DNA of 64,000 bases, from the NCBI GenBank assembly GCA_033439765.1, contig JAULSN010000004.1:3606001-3670000 (forward strand), read 5' to 3'. A program made the translations under genes and the position numbers. Each line of letters opens with the position of its first letter. Position 1 is the stretch's first letter. Source of the DNA: Lasiosphaeria ovina (lineage: Eukaryota > Ascomycota > Sordariomycetes > Sordariales > Lasiosphaeriaceae). Under the pieces are notes generated by a model. The model worked only from the letters and a program-made list of their open reading frames with translations. It did not search any database and was not told where the DNA came from. This document shows, one piece after another, positions 12,123 to 25,430 of the stretch.

Positions 12123-14873
12123 CTGGTTGTATTCCGGGCTCTAGACATTAGATTATGGGATGCCCGTCCAACACAACGAACAGCCCTGGAGCAAATAGTG
12201 TGCAAGTAAGTCTCGAAAGGTGAAAGAACCGTTCGAGTTAAAAGACGGATTAAGGCAGTGAAATTCCTGTTTACTTCTTTGAGAAATATCGCGGAGTGAC
12301 TGCCTCTCTGGCTCGAGCAGGTTCGAGAGAAAGACAGAAAAAAAAAAGCGAGAGTATAGAGGCCGTCTGTCGAGAGACGAGCCTTGGAGCGGGTGGAAGC
12401 TATTGAGAGATGCCCAAGGTCGGCCTCTTGAGCGAGCGTACGGCTGCTTCTTCTCTCTTTCTCCAAAGGCATTCAATAGCACATTACGCATGGGCAGAGT
12501 CCCTGGGACTGGACGCAAAGAGACCGCTCAACCCCCTTCCCCCCCCTTATTGATGTATCTCTTTTTGCGTGGCAGCCCTCAGTTCGCCCTGGTTTGCCCC
12601 AGCTAATAGCAGACCCCTGCACTTCGTATTATCGCATGCGAGGGAGAACCGTGGCGTTTGTTTCCCCGGTCAGGCACAGGCAATGGGGCGCGAAAGGGAG
12701 CACAAACCGGCCGGCAGCGGCTCGTCTGATTGGCGGGCACCACGCCCCGACGGTCGTGTTGTCCAGCCGCACGACGAGCTCGCATGCGGGCGTCGACGAG
12801 TGCAGACATTCGGCGCAGCGTCTGGCATCGTGGCGTCGATGGTGCGCGCCTGAACGAACAATCACTTTTGGGGAATTACGTATTCCGTATTCCGTACTTG
12901 TTGGGTGGCATTCCTCGTTTCTTGTTGTTGCGCGGTTTTAAAAGAGTCTGGCCAGCCCGGGTGCCATCCATCACCAGATCGGGACAAGTGCCCACGACGA
13001 TCCGCAATCCTTTCCGCATTTTTTCGGACCTCGACTGCCGATACGGATACCCTTTACCTACCAGACAGGCAGTCAGTCAGTAATAAGTCTGTGGTTGTCA
13101 TGGATAATGGGCTTGCTCGATATTCACGGAAGGGTTGGTAACAGACTAGTAATCAGGAAGTACTAATACCACTAGTGCACGGCATCACCAAAGAGAGCAA
13201 TGCAGCGACGAAAAGATCCAGACTTCTTGACAGGTAGTTATTTTCGAGTCAATGGGCGCTGTGGGAACGTGCGTTAGCTATGCCCTCGGGACGCCTCTAA
13301 AGTGAGCCGCTCGCTTTTCCCACGTTTCAGAAGTTACTACCTTATAAGCCGAGAGGCAAGGTTGGGCCCTGCCTTCCTTCCTCTTGCCGACTTGAATGAC
13401 AATCTAGGTGTATGTATTTATGATCAAACAGATGGTGTTGCAACCACTAGCCTAACATGGTGGAAGCTTAATCTTGGGGAAGAGGTATCCACTATTTCCT
13501 ACAGCTGGATACGGCATCAGCTACTTCACGGCTGTCCGGGCAGCAATCCAGACTTGGCCTGTCTCAGTGTCGGGAAAGAGCACCCGACGTTGGTGAGTTC
13601 TGGCTTTGCCCTCTGCGCCGCCGACAAACAAGGCAGGAGTTACAGGTAAACCGCCTCTGGCGAGCACCCGACAGATGGAATGTTGTGCAGCTGTTGGTTC
13701 TTCCTTCGGTTCTTCCGAGCCGTTTGAAGTGAATTGTTGCACAAGCTGCAGCTCCGCTGGGCAGGGTGATGTTCCTTGGAATGCCCCCCGACCCATGTCT
13801 TTGAGAGTCCTCTGTCTTGTCAAGGCTGCCGGCCTGCTCCCAGACCTGGGGAAGGTCGCATATGTGGCTGCAACAAAAAAAAGGTCTGAGACCGTCCACG
13901 GATGGGCCTGGTGACAAGACGGGGTCGGTGGCTACCCCCAGTTCCCGTCGGAGTGCCTTGCCTCTTGTTTTTTTCCGGTGTTATGCATGACTATGGTGTC
14001 AATTCGTGCTTGAGGTTCCTGCGTCCTTCATAGGCAGTGAAACAGACTGAATCTCAATCCTTTCCGCCGAGTCGCTCCAACTTCCACGGCAAGTGATACT
14101 TGATTCGCGTCATGAAGACAGGAAACTAGTTGGGCACAGAAGAACGACGGTCGTCAAATTAGGCCCTCGAGAAAGCTGAGCCATCTTATCTTTTAAGGGT
14201 CTTTAAGCGAAGGAGCTTTCAGATCCACTGCGGGATGTCCCTTGCGACAGGGCCCCGAGCCTGAGAGCCCCCACCAAGCCCGATCCGTCCTCTTGGCATG
14301 GCTTCACCCATTTTCCTCAATATCAACTTCTTGTTTAATACCTAGGTAGTTAACTAATTCCAAATAAAGAAGCTATTCTCATTTTAAATATATTACGGTC
14401 ATCGTCGCATCCAATTCTGTAATACGGATTTTTATGAGCGAGCCGAAAGAACGCATTTTTTGAGGCAACTTAGTCAACTTCTCCAGTAAATGATCTTAGT
14501 TAATTGAGGCGAACAGTCAGGGAGCTGGCGGCTTCTAGTCCAGCACCTGCGTTCACGACAGAATGTGCTACAGAATACCTGTTAACTGGGGTTCAGATCA
14601 CCGGTGACTCATAGCTATATTGTTTGTACTACATACTAGAATAATTATTAATTGAAGAAGTCATAATCTCCCATTTCCAGCAGCTATAATTACCCTCGTG
14701 TTGTAGCGCGGCGAAGACAACCATTGCAAAACATGCGCCTGAATATCTCGCTATTCTCATCAAATGATCCGAGGCTAATAGATTTACGAGGCTGGTAAGA
14801 TAAAAATAATTATAAGTTCCTAAATTACGAGGCCAAGCTGACATGAAGGGAAGAAAAAGACGCAAAAAAGGAA
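12123..14873. other. Gene-free interval upstream of the WSC-peroxidase
   Basis: No conserved coding region was recognised. The left end must contain the peroxidase promoter. From about 14330 to 14870 the base composition turns AT-rich (ATATTACGG, AATAATTAATTG) compared with the GC-richer surroundings, ending at the tRNA-Glu gene. Confidence 0.55.
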
Positions 14874-14945
14874 TACCCCCCCAGGGAGTCGAACCCTGCG
14901 CAGCGGAGTGAGAATCCGCGATGTTAACCGATACACCAGAGGGGT
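14874..14945 (-). tRNA. tRNA-Glu (anticodon CTC)
   Basis: A 72-nt cloverleaf without intron. The acceptor ACCCCTC pairs with GGGGGGT (one T-G pair), and the discriminator is A. The D arm is GTGT...ACAT. The anticodon stem GCGGA/TCCGC encloses the loop TTCTCAC, so the anticodon is CTC. The T arm is CAGGG-TTCGACT-CCCTG. A TTTTTT run lies a few bases downstream on the minus strand as a Pol III terminator. Confidence 0.95.
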
Positions 14946-15818
14946 TGTTTTTGGTTACGTGCTTTCGCTGAAAAGAATCGAGCGGAAGCTTGCCTATGAA
15001 GGCAGGAGCGGGGATGTCCTGGGCGCTGTTGCTTAGATGTTGCTTGCGGTGCCCTCCGTTTGAAAAGACGGAAGGAGCGACTGAGGTATACTTGAGCCCA
15101 GGGTGAATCGCGACATGCAGGGATCCGCGTGGAAGCCTGGGAGTAGCTGACCGACAAATCAACCATACGGCAATCGCAATGGGCATTCATACTTATCCAC
15201 TTACATCTCAATTCTTCTATTGCCAGCTCTCCTCCACCAAAACACAGTATCTATCATCAGGCGGCCGCCCAAACCCGACACCTCCCTCTTCACCAAACCC
15301 ACCCCATCTTCTTGCAATTCCATCCCTATATGGACAACTCCCCTTCCCAATCTAATCTCGTTAGTCTACTTCCCTAGTTTCGTTTGGCAATATATACATA
15401 ATCACAATTTATACGGCTCAGTATCTATACTGCTTTCACCCCCTCCGGATAGAGATCTGAATGTTTCAAACCAACAGCACTGGCTGGAGTGACAAGTCTT
15501 ACGACATACAGAGGAGACAACCTGGGACGGGCATTATTCTGTGCCGCCGTTGTCACAAACACATCAGGAGCACTGTGACTTGAGGTAACTTCCATTGCTT
15601 TGTGATTCACTCATGACTTGGTTATCCAACCTTGAAAGCAAATTGAAAATTTGAGGCTGCAGATCAGATCGAACCCTAGAGAGCTACGAATAACACAATC
15701 AAAGCCACAAACATTGCCTAATAATACAACCCCCCCCCCCTTTCCAACTTTTCTCAGATATCAACTTCAAACACACAACCCAGAGCACTCACGCTTACAA
15801 TCCACATACAAATGTACC
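14946..15818. other. Intergenic stretch between tRNA-Glu and the Hce2 gene
   Basis: No protein-like ORF is seen. A poly-C run lies near 15730. The part next to 15819 is expected to be the 3' untranslated region of the Hce2 protein gene. Confidence 0.5.
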
Positions 15819-16427
15819 TCAGGTGTGGTAAAGACCCCAGTCGACATTAACACCGATGGGACCGCAGGCCATGCTGCCCTTGGAGCCGACCTTGCCGTCG
15901 CTCTGGCGTTTAAAGGCCGCGATGGACGACGCGACCAGGTCGCGGATGTCCTCGGTGCCGACGACGGCGGCGCCCAGATTGCCCGGGTTGGCGCCAAAAG
16001 CACACGTGCCGAACGAGGCAAGCTGCCGGTCCTCGCCGATGATGGTGAAGGCCCCAGGGCCGGAGAGGTTGTCGCGCATACGCTCGCAGTCGGTGACCAG
16101 CGGCGACGCCTCGGAGCCCTGGTCGACAAAGGTCGAGTCGCCGCACGCGTTCTTGAAGAGGTCCGGGCCCTCTTCCACGACCGTCGTGATGAGCTTGGCG
16201 AGGTCGAAGAGGGTGCTGATGGTGGACAGGCCTGGAATTACGGGGAGCTTGGGGAGCTTGGCGGTGCTTTTGGGGATGTCGGCGGCAGAAACTCCCTTGA
16301 AGATGTCGGGAATGGAGATTTTGTTAAGGTCGGAGAAAGCCTTTCCGATGTCGTCGAAGGAGAAAGGCGCGGTCACTGCCAGGTTTGCTGAAGCAAGGAT
16401 GGTCAAGATTGCGGTGCTGAAATGCAT
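15819..16427 (-). CDS. Small secreted protein with Hce2-type (Ecp2-like) domain
   Basis: Single-exon ORF of 202 residues. Residues 1-19 are a clear secretion signal (hydrophobic core after MHFS, ending around AVTA). A stretch of about 70 residues rich in Pro/Ile/Lys follows, then a C-terminal module with four cysteines in the order NACGDSTF, VTDCERM, FGTCAFG and MACGPIG. This spacing and the ASPLVTDC and TCAFG motifs fit the Hce2 family (homologs of Cladosporium Ecp2, also called putative necrosis-inducing factor). Some members are effectors of plant-associated fungi, but many saprotrophs carry them too, so a toxic role is not shown. A TATA-like TTATATC lies on the minus strand about 110 bases before the start. 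Intergenic neighbours give no functional hint. Confidence 0.82.
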   Translation of the reverse strand: MHFSTAILTILASANLAVTAPFSFDDIGKAFSDLNKISIPDIFKGVSAADIPKSTAKLPKLPVIPGLSTISTLFDLAKLITTVVEEGPDLFKNACGDSTFVDQGSEASPLVTDCERMRDNLSGPGAFTIIGEDRQLASFGTCAFGANPGNLGAAVVGTEDIRDLVASSIAAFKRQSDGKVGSKGSMACGPIGVNVDWGLYHT

Positions 16428-19400
16428 GGTGACGGTGGTATTCCCTGGTCAAGGAGAGACGGGAGAAGCTTCGAGGGACGCGATCAACACGGCGTCGGGG
16501 CTAAAGAACACGAAAGAGCGGCACAGCCGATGCGGATATAAGGGAGAAGGAAGTTATGAAATGAAAGACAGCTCTGAAGATGCTAATGAATGTGTACTGA
16601 TATCTGGGATTTTCAAATCACGAAAGCTGGAGGTTCTCGGGGCTATATATCATGATTGCTGCTCGTGTTACACGATATCGAACAATCTAGCCTGCTATGT
16701 ATGTTTACTTTACACATCTCGCTCCTGCGTTAACTTCACGTCTCACAATCGCTTCTGCCTTGAGGCGTTCCCGTCTCTGTTTCTGCCGCAGGGTTGTAAT
16801 TGAGGCTCTGATGTAACACAGAGCCTCACAACACAGCAACACCGCCAGCGACGTCGCATGGCTGAATCTCCCAGATCCAATTGTTGGTACTACCCAGCAA
16901 AGATCCGCAGGCAATAAGCGCTGCGGACGGGCCAACAGCACATGGCCCGGAGTCGTGGCCGCTTCCTGGGTCACTCCCAGGAATGAGTCTCGACGGGGGG
17001 TTAGGGTTGTAGTAGCTTCTTCGCTGCATGTTCCGACACTTGATTGGTCAACTTCACTCTGAAACAAACCCAGCCCAGCCCGTTCCGTTCCGTTGCGTTG
17101 AACGATTGCCCCAAGTTGGGGACACCGGGGATAATAATAGTAGTTTAACATACGTGGAACATGTGTTCCGGGGGCCCGGTTCGCCAGATTGCCCGACGCA
17201 GGCTAATGGGTAAACGTCCAAAAGAGGAACCAAGTTACAAGGTGAGCGCGCTGCGTTGAGAAGGCCAATCCCAGGCCAAAGAACACACTCTAGCCTGTTG
17301 GTTCGGCAGACGTAGGAGTTGGCGGCAACCCGTATCCAATCAAAGAACGGCACGCTCATTCGTCGAGAGATTGAAATGAGCCACTACCTCCAGGCACTTG
17401 ATTGGACTTGTTCGAGGCCTTGTTGGAGACATGATCGAATTGTGTTGCACGTGATCTGGATTGACTGAGCATTGAATTGTCTGGTTAGATCGGTCTAAAA
17501 TACAGGTAAAAAAGCATCTTCTTATAGCCAACAAGATCACTGGATATCCCCACGGAAATCCGTATCCAGGGCAGGCATTCCGGGCAAAAGGAATGCCGTA
17601 GAAATGAACGAATCTCCGGTGTAAGGAATGCAGTCGGTTTGAGGGCATTCCGAACGTAAGGGCGGGTGTAAGGGAATAAAAAGAAGCATTTGCATAAACA
17701 AGGGAAGAAAAAACGGTCAATTTTGTAAGCAAGGGTCATTTTTGGCGACAAACTGAGTTCAACTGGTCACGACGGGAACCGGACAAGTCAGCAACGCCTT
17801 GCGGAACGGACGACCACCTTATTAGGCAGCCTTTCGAGGCTTGACTCATGCACACCCACCTATTCAATGCGGGGACGGCGTCAAGAAGAAATCCCCCGTT
17901 TCAGGCTGCACCGCTGCAGGGAGAAATGGAGGCGCTTATACTCGCTCGGTGATAGGGCTGCGAGGGTACTGCACCCGATAACTCCGTCGGGACGCGCTAA
18001 TTTCCCCGGTAAACAAGGCTGTCTGGCCAGGCTGGGTTTCAGAGATTATTTTTGGCTGGATGCATCAGCGAATGTTTTGGGGAATGGCTCGGAGTGATAG
18101 TAAGGGGGGTAGAGAGTTGTGGTTCTGGTTCTTGGCGGAGTCGAACTTGGTTGCATCCCCTCGCAAGTCAACCAGTTCCCTCGTAATTGATTTCAAACCT
18201 TTCCCCTTTGAATCCTTGCCTTTGCGTATTTCTTATTTACTTCTTCGACAGGTGGTCCGCTCGGGTCAGGGCTCTAGTTGGTTCCGAGATTTGAAGGAGC
18301 TTGGCTGTTTGAAAACCGAGTTTGGAATGTTTCCTGCAAGCCATCAACCTGCTTGTCGTGATTGATCATTGCTCGCGACTCGATGGGGTCTGGTAGACCA
18401 AGACACAGCAAGTACTATTTCTTGTTGGCTCAGTTCAGACAGACAAGGGAGAAGTCTGAGAAGAAAAAAAGACCCAAAACGCAACTTTGTCCTGAGTCCT
18501 GTGACAAAAGGCATAATCGATCGGCACAAACCAAGGTGTTTCCGAGAAATCCAAATCCATCTACTTCCTGCCAGTTGGTTGCAGTTTTGGTCTCTTGTAC
18601 ACGAACCCCAACTACGAAACCGGAAGGGGTGGTGATCAAGAATCATCACCATCTTCCGCTCCAGGCAGGGTAGGGCGGGAAGTATTGATGTCAATCAAAC
18701 CCGCCCCTTCCAATATCGGGATTCGGTGGTGACGGTGGAATCTGATATGGCCGTTCATGTTTGTCCCTTGACCAATAAAAGGCCATATGGAGACTTTTGG
18801 ATGGCAAGAACGGGCCCAAATTGGCCTGCGGCAACCCCGGTGCAAGTTCAGTTGACGTGCCGCACCTTGTTGAGGCGTGGCTTTGGTCAGGGTTAGGACT
18901 GGAAGTGGGGCCGGATCCAATGACTTGCATTGGACGCGGCAGCCCCTGCACGTAGATGATGTCATCTCAACCATCATCGGCATGGAAACGGTCCCTGGAT
19001 CGGCACAGTCATACTTCCTTTCCTCCAGTCGCACGCCGGGAAATTGTTTCACGATTGCCATCTCGAAATATTTGTCAATCGCAAGTCGGGGTGGCGGCTG
19101 TTTGGGCCCATGGTCTCGGGCCCAACGGCAAACCGGATAACCCTGGGTCTCCCGCACAGCACCCCCACTAATACTACCCCGAATGGATGCTGGCACCGAT
19201 CCCGTCCCGATTGACGGCAAAGCTGGAGCTCCGAGCAACAAAATGGGTTCTCACCTTGGACCGACTCGACTCTCAATCACCAGGCTTGCTCATCCCGACT
19301 GCGACTGGACTGACAAGACGAGCGCATCTCTTTTTTCTCCTTTTTTTCTTTTTCCTTTTTTTCCTTTTCCCCCCCTTGCTTCTTCAGTTCCCACCTTGCC

Positions 19401-19900
19401 GATTGCTCATGTGTTGCACGGATTAGAAGTGCAAACAATAAATTGGGCCGGGCTCTGGGCCCGGCGAGGAGACTTGCGCCTCACTTTTGACAATTGATGC
19501 AGCAATGCAACAGGCGGCCGGGCCGGGGCCCGCCCCGCGACCCGGAGCAAGCCACGGCTTTGCTTGGCCTGCGGCGTCGATAAGTGGACGGACCCTTTAA
19601 GCTGCCCACTTATCCCCCCGATCTTCCGTTGCTCAGCAGAGAATCCCTCGTTCAGTCTCGCTTTTTCTTCCTGCTCGCTCTTGATTTGAAATGTCCACTG
19701 CGTGTAGACGTTTCTCTTCAAGTGCAGAGCAAATTTGACCTTTGGTGAAGAGGCCGATATTTTCTCGATTTCTTTTGCTCAACTACCTACCTTCCCTACC
19801 TAGGGTAGTTAACTAACAACAGCTTCCGCATCTTTCACATTCCAACTTACAACACACAGCACACAACACAACATAAACACCCTCTTTTTCTCTCGCCATT
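16428..19900. other. Gene-free interval between Hce2 gene and four-helix membrane protein
   Basis: About 3.5 kb with no recognised gene on either strand. Several ORFs of 100-200 codons exist but are low in protein character. The right end contains pyrimidine- and CA-rich DNA just before 19901, typical of a fungal promoter and leader. The left end is the promoter of the Hce2 gene. Confidence 0.5.
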
Positions 19901-20718
19901 ATGAGCGGCAACGGCTACGTCAACCCAGAAAAGCTCAAAAATGCCAAGAGGGCAAACACTTGCGTTCGAGTAATACAGGTTATCCTTGCCCTCTTCGTCT
20001 TGGTCGTCTTCAGCATTCTCCTCTTCAGAGCCGGGGTGTTGAAGGACACGGACGAGACCAAGGGGGTTCTGGAGAGAAACAGGAATCTCCTGTTTCCCGC
20101 AGGCGCAGCATTTTTTCTCGTACTCTTGGGCTTATTCAACGTCTTTCTGGTAAAGTGCATATCGGATGGCGGCACCTTCCGAGTCTTCTTGTTCATCCCC
20201 CTCGACATTTTTCTCGGCGCCTTCTTCATCGCCGGCATAATCGTTAACAAGAGCGGCTTCACCGCAGAGTGCGGCGGCAGCGCAGCCGCCGCACCAGCCG
20301 GCGACGATCTCTTGGATAGAATATCCGGCCTGGCCTCGCTCTGCAACGCGACTAAAGTGGCCCTCTATGCCTCTGGCCTTATCATGTAGGCCCCACCTTT
20401 CCTTGACTTTCATCCATCCTCCTTTCTCTCCCTTCTCGTTGGGCAACCAACCCCCGAGCCAGAAAGGAAGTAGCGGAGGTGCTAACAACCTGGCCCCCTA
20501 GACTGTTTCTCCTCATTGGAACTTGCACCGGGTTCTGCGTCAGGAGCCTGGGCCACCAGAATAAACAGGCGAAAAGGTTATACGGTGTCCAGGGATACAG
20601 CGGCCAGGGCCCGCCGGCGCAGGCGTACCCCCCAGGCCCGTATTCACAACAACCACAGGTGGGGCAGCCGTACGGGCAGTACGCGCCAGGACAGGGTCAA
20701 GGTGGCTACTACCGGTGA
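19901..20718 (+). CDS. Four-helix (MARVEL-like) membrane protein
   Basis: Two exons, 19901-20385 and 20502-20718, give 233 residues. The intron has donor GTAGGC and a CTAAC branch site at 20482. Without splicing the frame would stop inside helix 4; splicing restores ASGLIILFLLIGTCTGFCV. Four hydrophobic segments lie near residues 22-44, 63-87, 94-118 and 152-176, with a Cys-containing, Ala-rich loop before the last. The C-terminal tail of about 50 residues is rich in Gly, Pro, Gln and Tyr. The layout resembles fungal MARVEL-type integral membrane proteins, which sit in plasma-membrane domains, but sequence motifs are weak and the assignment is from topology. The leader is CA-rich, common for well-expressed fungal genes. 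Confidence 0.75.
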
Positions 20719-22145
20719 AACTCAGCTGCTGGTAACGTAACTTTGGAGACCCAGTCGAACTGAAACCTCACCCCTGCGGAAGCTGGCTTGCTGGCTGGCA
20801 CTCTTGAGCTGTGAGATAAGGGAGAGATGCCAACAGGTCTTGTATGATTAAGAAATGAAAGAGTATGCTTGGCGAAACGGCAATGCACATATCATGAACT
20901 CTGAGAGGTCCGGCGAGACACGAATAACGAACGCGACTTTCAGATGGAAACAAAACAGGGGTGCGAGGTCATTGGCATTGCTTCGGTCAAGAAGTCGAGT
21001 CTATTGGCTAGATGAGGAACACTTGGAGGTCCCTTTTTTCCCCATTTTTCTTTTCGTTTTCTCTTTTTATCTTTCTCGCATGACTCCATATACCCGCCCC
21101 CCGCGCGCAAAAAAGAAGACTTACTCCAAGTCGTGTAGACCACTACATAGGTAAATAATATAGACATACTACGTATTGAGAGGCAATCAGCAAGCAAAAT
21201 CTCGTGTCCCTGCCGAGCGGGAAAGAGCAGCATGGCCACCTTTTAACTTCGTATTTACTTAGTTCGTTAGTACGTTCCTTTGATCATGTCAAAATGGAAC
21301 AGACAGTTTGATTCAGTATTCTACCTTTCCTGCTTGCACAATAAGACCGTGAGATACCACATCTATTGTGTCTATTTAGGTAGGCAGGTAGGCATCCTCT
21401 GCATGCATGCCGAGTTGGCTGTTTGGTGTTTACGCTCTAGGAAGGAAAGGGGGGGGCGGGGGGGACGTCAAGTTTACACCACTACCAGTGAGGAATATTA
21501 TGAACGTCGCGCCTCAGGTAAAAATATGTGAAACTCGAATCTCTCGAGTTCATCCGGGCAGTTACGATTCTTTGTAACGTTCGTTCACGGAGTCTATAGC
21601 TGTCACCCACCTGCTCACGCACCCATTCATTGACTGGCTGCATGGGTGTTCTATTTGGCACGGCAACCTAACTCCTTGACAAAAGAAAACAAAGCATTCG
21701 CCAGCCCAATTCTCCACGGCTGCCATGAGAACACAATCCGCCGACCCCCCCTCTCTCCCCCCGACATAAAAAAGACCCCCGAGTCCAATTCAATCTACAC
21801 TGGGTATGGCGTAGCCACTGGGTATGGCATGGCATGGTATGGTATTTCGACATGACCCAAAGCAAATGGAATAGAATGGAATGGATGCATGGATAGGCAC
21901 TTATATAGACAGTACCTATATATTTTGTATTCGCCTGTCTCCCTTCTCACCCGTTCCAAAACACCCAAGTCACGCCAACGCCAAAGCCTCACCCTCTCAT
22001 AGTGATAGCGAGCGCCCGTATGCGTGCGAGTATGTGTGTATGTAAAAATACCTAACCAATAAATACCTTGCCCCTTTAACCTTCCCCCACCAACCACTAC
22101 ACCAACTAGGACAGACAGAAACAAACCCTTACAACGCCCCCCAAA
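20719..22145. other. Convergent intergenic region
   Basis: Both flanking genes point into this 1.4-kb stretch, so it should carry two 3' untranslated regions. A short direct repeat of TGGGTATGGC (about 21801-21827) and AATGGAAT-type repeats occur near 21.8 kb. No ORF of interest. Confidence 0.5.
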
Positions 22146-25100
22146 TCACCCCCACGCAGCAGACGGGTCCTGGTCGCTCCACTCGAGGCGCACGGACGAG
22201 TCGTCGCCGTCGGCCATGGCGTCCCAGTTGAGGTCGACCTTGTCGAGCTCGCGGACGAAAAAGTCCTGCTCCTCGCGGAGGGCCTGGCGGACCTCGGGGG
22301 CCATCTTGTCGGGGTACCTGCGCATGTTGAACCAGTGGGTGAGGGAGCGGAGGGCCTGCTCGAGGGGCAGGGCCTCCTCGACCTCTGCGTCGACGTCGGA
22401 GCCGGCGAGCCACTCGTCGCGCAGCTCGGGGCGGCAGTGCAGGTAGACGGCGGTGATGACGCGCATGTTGCTCTGGCGCCACTTGCGCCCGCAGTAGGGG
22501 ACCTGGTTCTTGAAGAGCTTGAGCGTGTACAGCCGCAGCTCCTGCTGCGGCACCTTGAGCGACTTGCGCAGGATGTTGGAGCTCTTGTAGTTGACCATGA
22601 GCAGGTTGCGGTGCGCCTTGTGCTTGCAGATCTTCTGCATCACGCGCAGGTAGTTGATGAGCGTGAAGAAGTTGCGCCGCGAGAACTCGGTGATGGGCTC
22701 TTTTGGCAGCGGGTTGACCGGATACCCCAGCTCGTCCACCTCGGGCCGCGTCGTCGGCTTTTCTTCCCCGGCGGGTGCGGCTGCGGCCGCCTCGCCCTCC
22801 TCGAAGCCAGCCCTCTGCGGAGACCGCCGCCGCTTGATAGGCGGCGGGGCGGCCTCGTCTTCCTCCTCGCTGATGTCCTCCTCAAACTCCGTCGTCGTCG
22901 GGTTCGGAACGTTGTTGCTCAGGATAGCCCCCGCTCGAGAACCGCAGAAATAGAAGAAACTGAGCAGGGAGGTGGGATCAGCTCCGAGACTTGCAGGGAG
23001 AAAAAACAAACGAGTGAAGCTCTCTTACCTCTGCTCAATGCGGTCCGTCTTGCTCTCAACTACCTGCTGGACATCCTGCAAAGCAAACAGCTTCAGCACG
23101 AGGGGGAGATAGTTTGAGTCTAACAAGAGCTGCGTCATGTACTCAAATTTGAGAACATCTAGGCGACGTTGTTAGTTGAGGGAGACATTTGGTCTTGGAT
23201 TCGTCCCCAAACTTACGAGACAGCTTCAGCCACTTCAGCAGAAGGATCATGACGCCCGTCACCGCCTTGGCAGCGATTTCTCTGCTCCTAGCCTCGTCCA
23301 CGTCGTTCTCGGACGGCGAGCTCAGTTCTCCCTTGCCGGCGCCTCCATGGCCGTTGGCCGCGTCTTGTCTACCCGCGCCTGGCCCGCCGCCATTCAAACG
23401 CTGGTTGTTCTGGCCGGCAGCGGCCGGGTGTTGTTGCCCGTTAGGCGGAGGGGGCGGGACTAGGCTGCTGGCAATAGCCACAACAGCCTTCAAGAGCACA
23501 ATCACCAGTGATTGAAGATGCGGCAACGCCTCGCTCTGTGCTGCGGTTAGCAAAACAACTCGGTCACAAGCAGCACTGTGCGCCGGGCTTGGCACCCACA
23601 TAGAAGCTTTCGACGGCTCTGAGCCGCTCCTTGGTGCGCTCGTCGAGCTCTCGCGGGCCATAGTCCACCTCGGGCTCAGGCGCCATCTGGTTTTGCTCGT
23701 CGGCCGTCAACAGGCCCAGCTCCTCCTTCTCCTCGAGGGTGAGCGACGAGAGGTCTAGCTCGTCCACGATGTCGTTGTCCTCTCCATCCCACCCCCGCTC
23801 GAACTTCAGGAACTTCTCTCGCTCGTCCCAGAGCTGCCTGGTGGCCCGGGGCATTCTCACGCGCCGAGAGAACAGCTCGCCGGCTTCGAGGATGGACGCG
23901 GGCACATCGCTTCCCTCCCATTTCCTGCCTACGAGGAGGTCCTGAAGCCCGGCCCCGCCTTTCCCGCCTGCGCTGTTGCTCGTGGCATCCAGGGGCGGGT
24001 ACATGAAAGGGAAGTTCTGGTTCGTCTGGTAGTTCTGCTTCTTACCACCCTTGCCGCCAGGACCCGGGCTGGGAGGCGGCGACGGGGCGGGGGTGGCAAT
24101 GTGGACCGGTTGATGAAGGATGGAGGCGCCGCCGCTCTGGCCGGGAGGGCCTGGCAAGATGCCATTCGTGCTCCTGTCTCGAGTTGGGTGATTGGGCAGC
24201 TGGGGGAGCAGAGACGTCTGCTCTGCTTCCAGGGGGATTGCGGGCTGAGGGGGGATGTATGCAGGGTACTTGGAGGTTATTTCCTGCCGGAATACGTGGT
24301 AGTCCAAGGGGGATGCTGTGATTGTGCTCTTCTCGCCGTCATCGTTTTGCGTCTCGCTGGTGGCCTTTTTGGTATCTGCAATTTCCTTCGAGCCCCCAAA
24401 TACGAGCAGTATCGACTTGAAAAAGAAGAGGAAAACCTAAGCCCTCGTCAGCACGCGGTCAATACATCCATGCCGGCCAAGGCAATGCTTACCTGGGTCT
24501 GTGGGAGGATGCACGCCTCGTCCCATCTCAGCCTCGCGGTGGCATGGAGCATGAAGTGGACCAAGTTCGGGTTGAGGGCAACTGGTTCGGGGTCAGCAGG
24601 GGGGCCACAGCTGCTTGTGCTGCATAGCGAGCAGGTCTGTTCATACGGAGTTCGGAGTGGACCGAGGCCACGCCATCGGGGTCGTCCAGCGCCACTTGCA
24701 GCGCCATGTACATGATGGTCATCAGGTGGATCAGCTCCTCAGCCAGCACTTGGAGGTTTTGGGGGTGCTCGTCGGTCCTGTCCCTCGCATTAGCAAACAA
24801 CACGAACCACCGGAAGAGAAAAGGAGGCTGTCCGACTGGGAGCACACATGCCAGAAGGGTTCGAAAGCGCTCTTCAGTGCATCCCAGATGACCGGGATGC
24901 CGTCGCAATCCGAGAGCAGTTGGACTCCGGCCCGGATGGCGTCGAGCTGCACCTTTGTGGCTGCCGACTTGACCTTGCCCTCGTTCAGGTTGGGCATGGA
25001 CGCGGCGCGGACCGTCTCGGTCCAGCGCCCCAGGACCAGGTAGACGAGGGCGCCTATGGCCTCGCCACGCGTGCTCTTGTCGGGCGACTGCATCGACGCC

Positions 25101-25398
25101 AGGGCCTCGCGCACGAAGCTCTGCTGGGCCTCGCGGCCGGCTTCGTCCCAGGTGTAGTCGCGGGCAGGGAGCCTGGCCCAGACGCCGTGGAAGGCGCGGT
25201 TGGCGGCGTTCAGGCGCACCCACTGCCAGAAGTTGTACATGAACCATTCGTCGATCTCCTCGTCGATGGGACCCATGTCTTCGTAGACATAATCGTAGGC
25301 GATGGGCTCGGTGCGCGGGAACTCGGCCACGATGCGCCGGAGCTGGGCGAGGGACAGCGAGTCGGGGGGGTTAGACGATGCATCGGCGCCCGAAGCCT

Positions 25399-25430
<32 letters not shown>

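Noticed and set aside
14629..15186. Minus-strand ORF of 185 codons
   Set aside because: It runs straight through the tRNA-Glu gene and an AT-rich patch; no family resemblance.
18636..19241. Minus-strand ORF of 201 codons
   Set aside because: Cys/Pro/Arg-rich mixed composition without a recognisable domain or splice context; expected by chance in 64 kb of this GC content.
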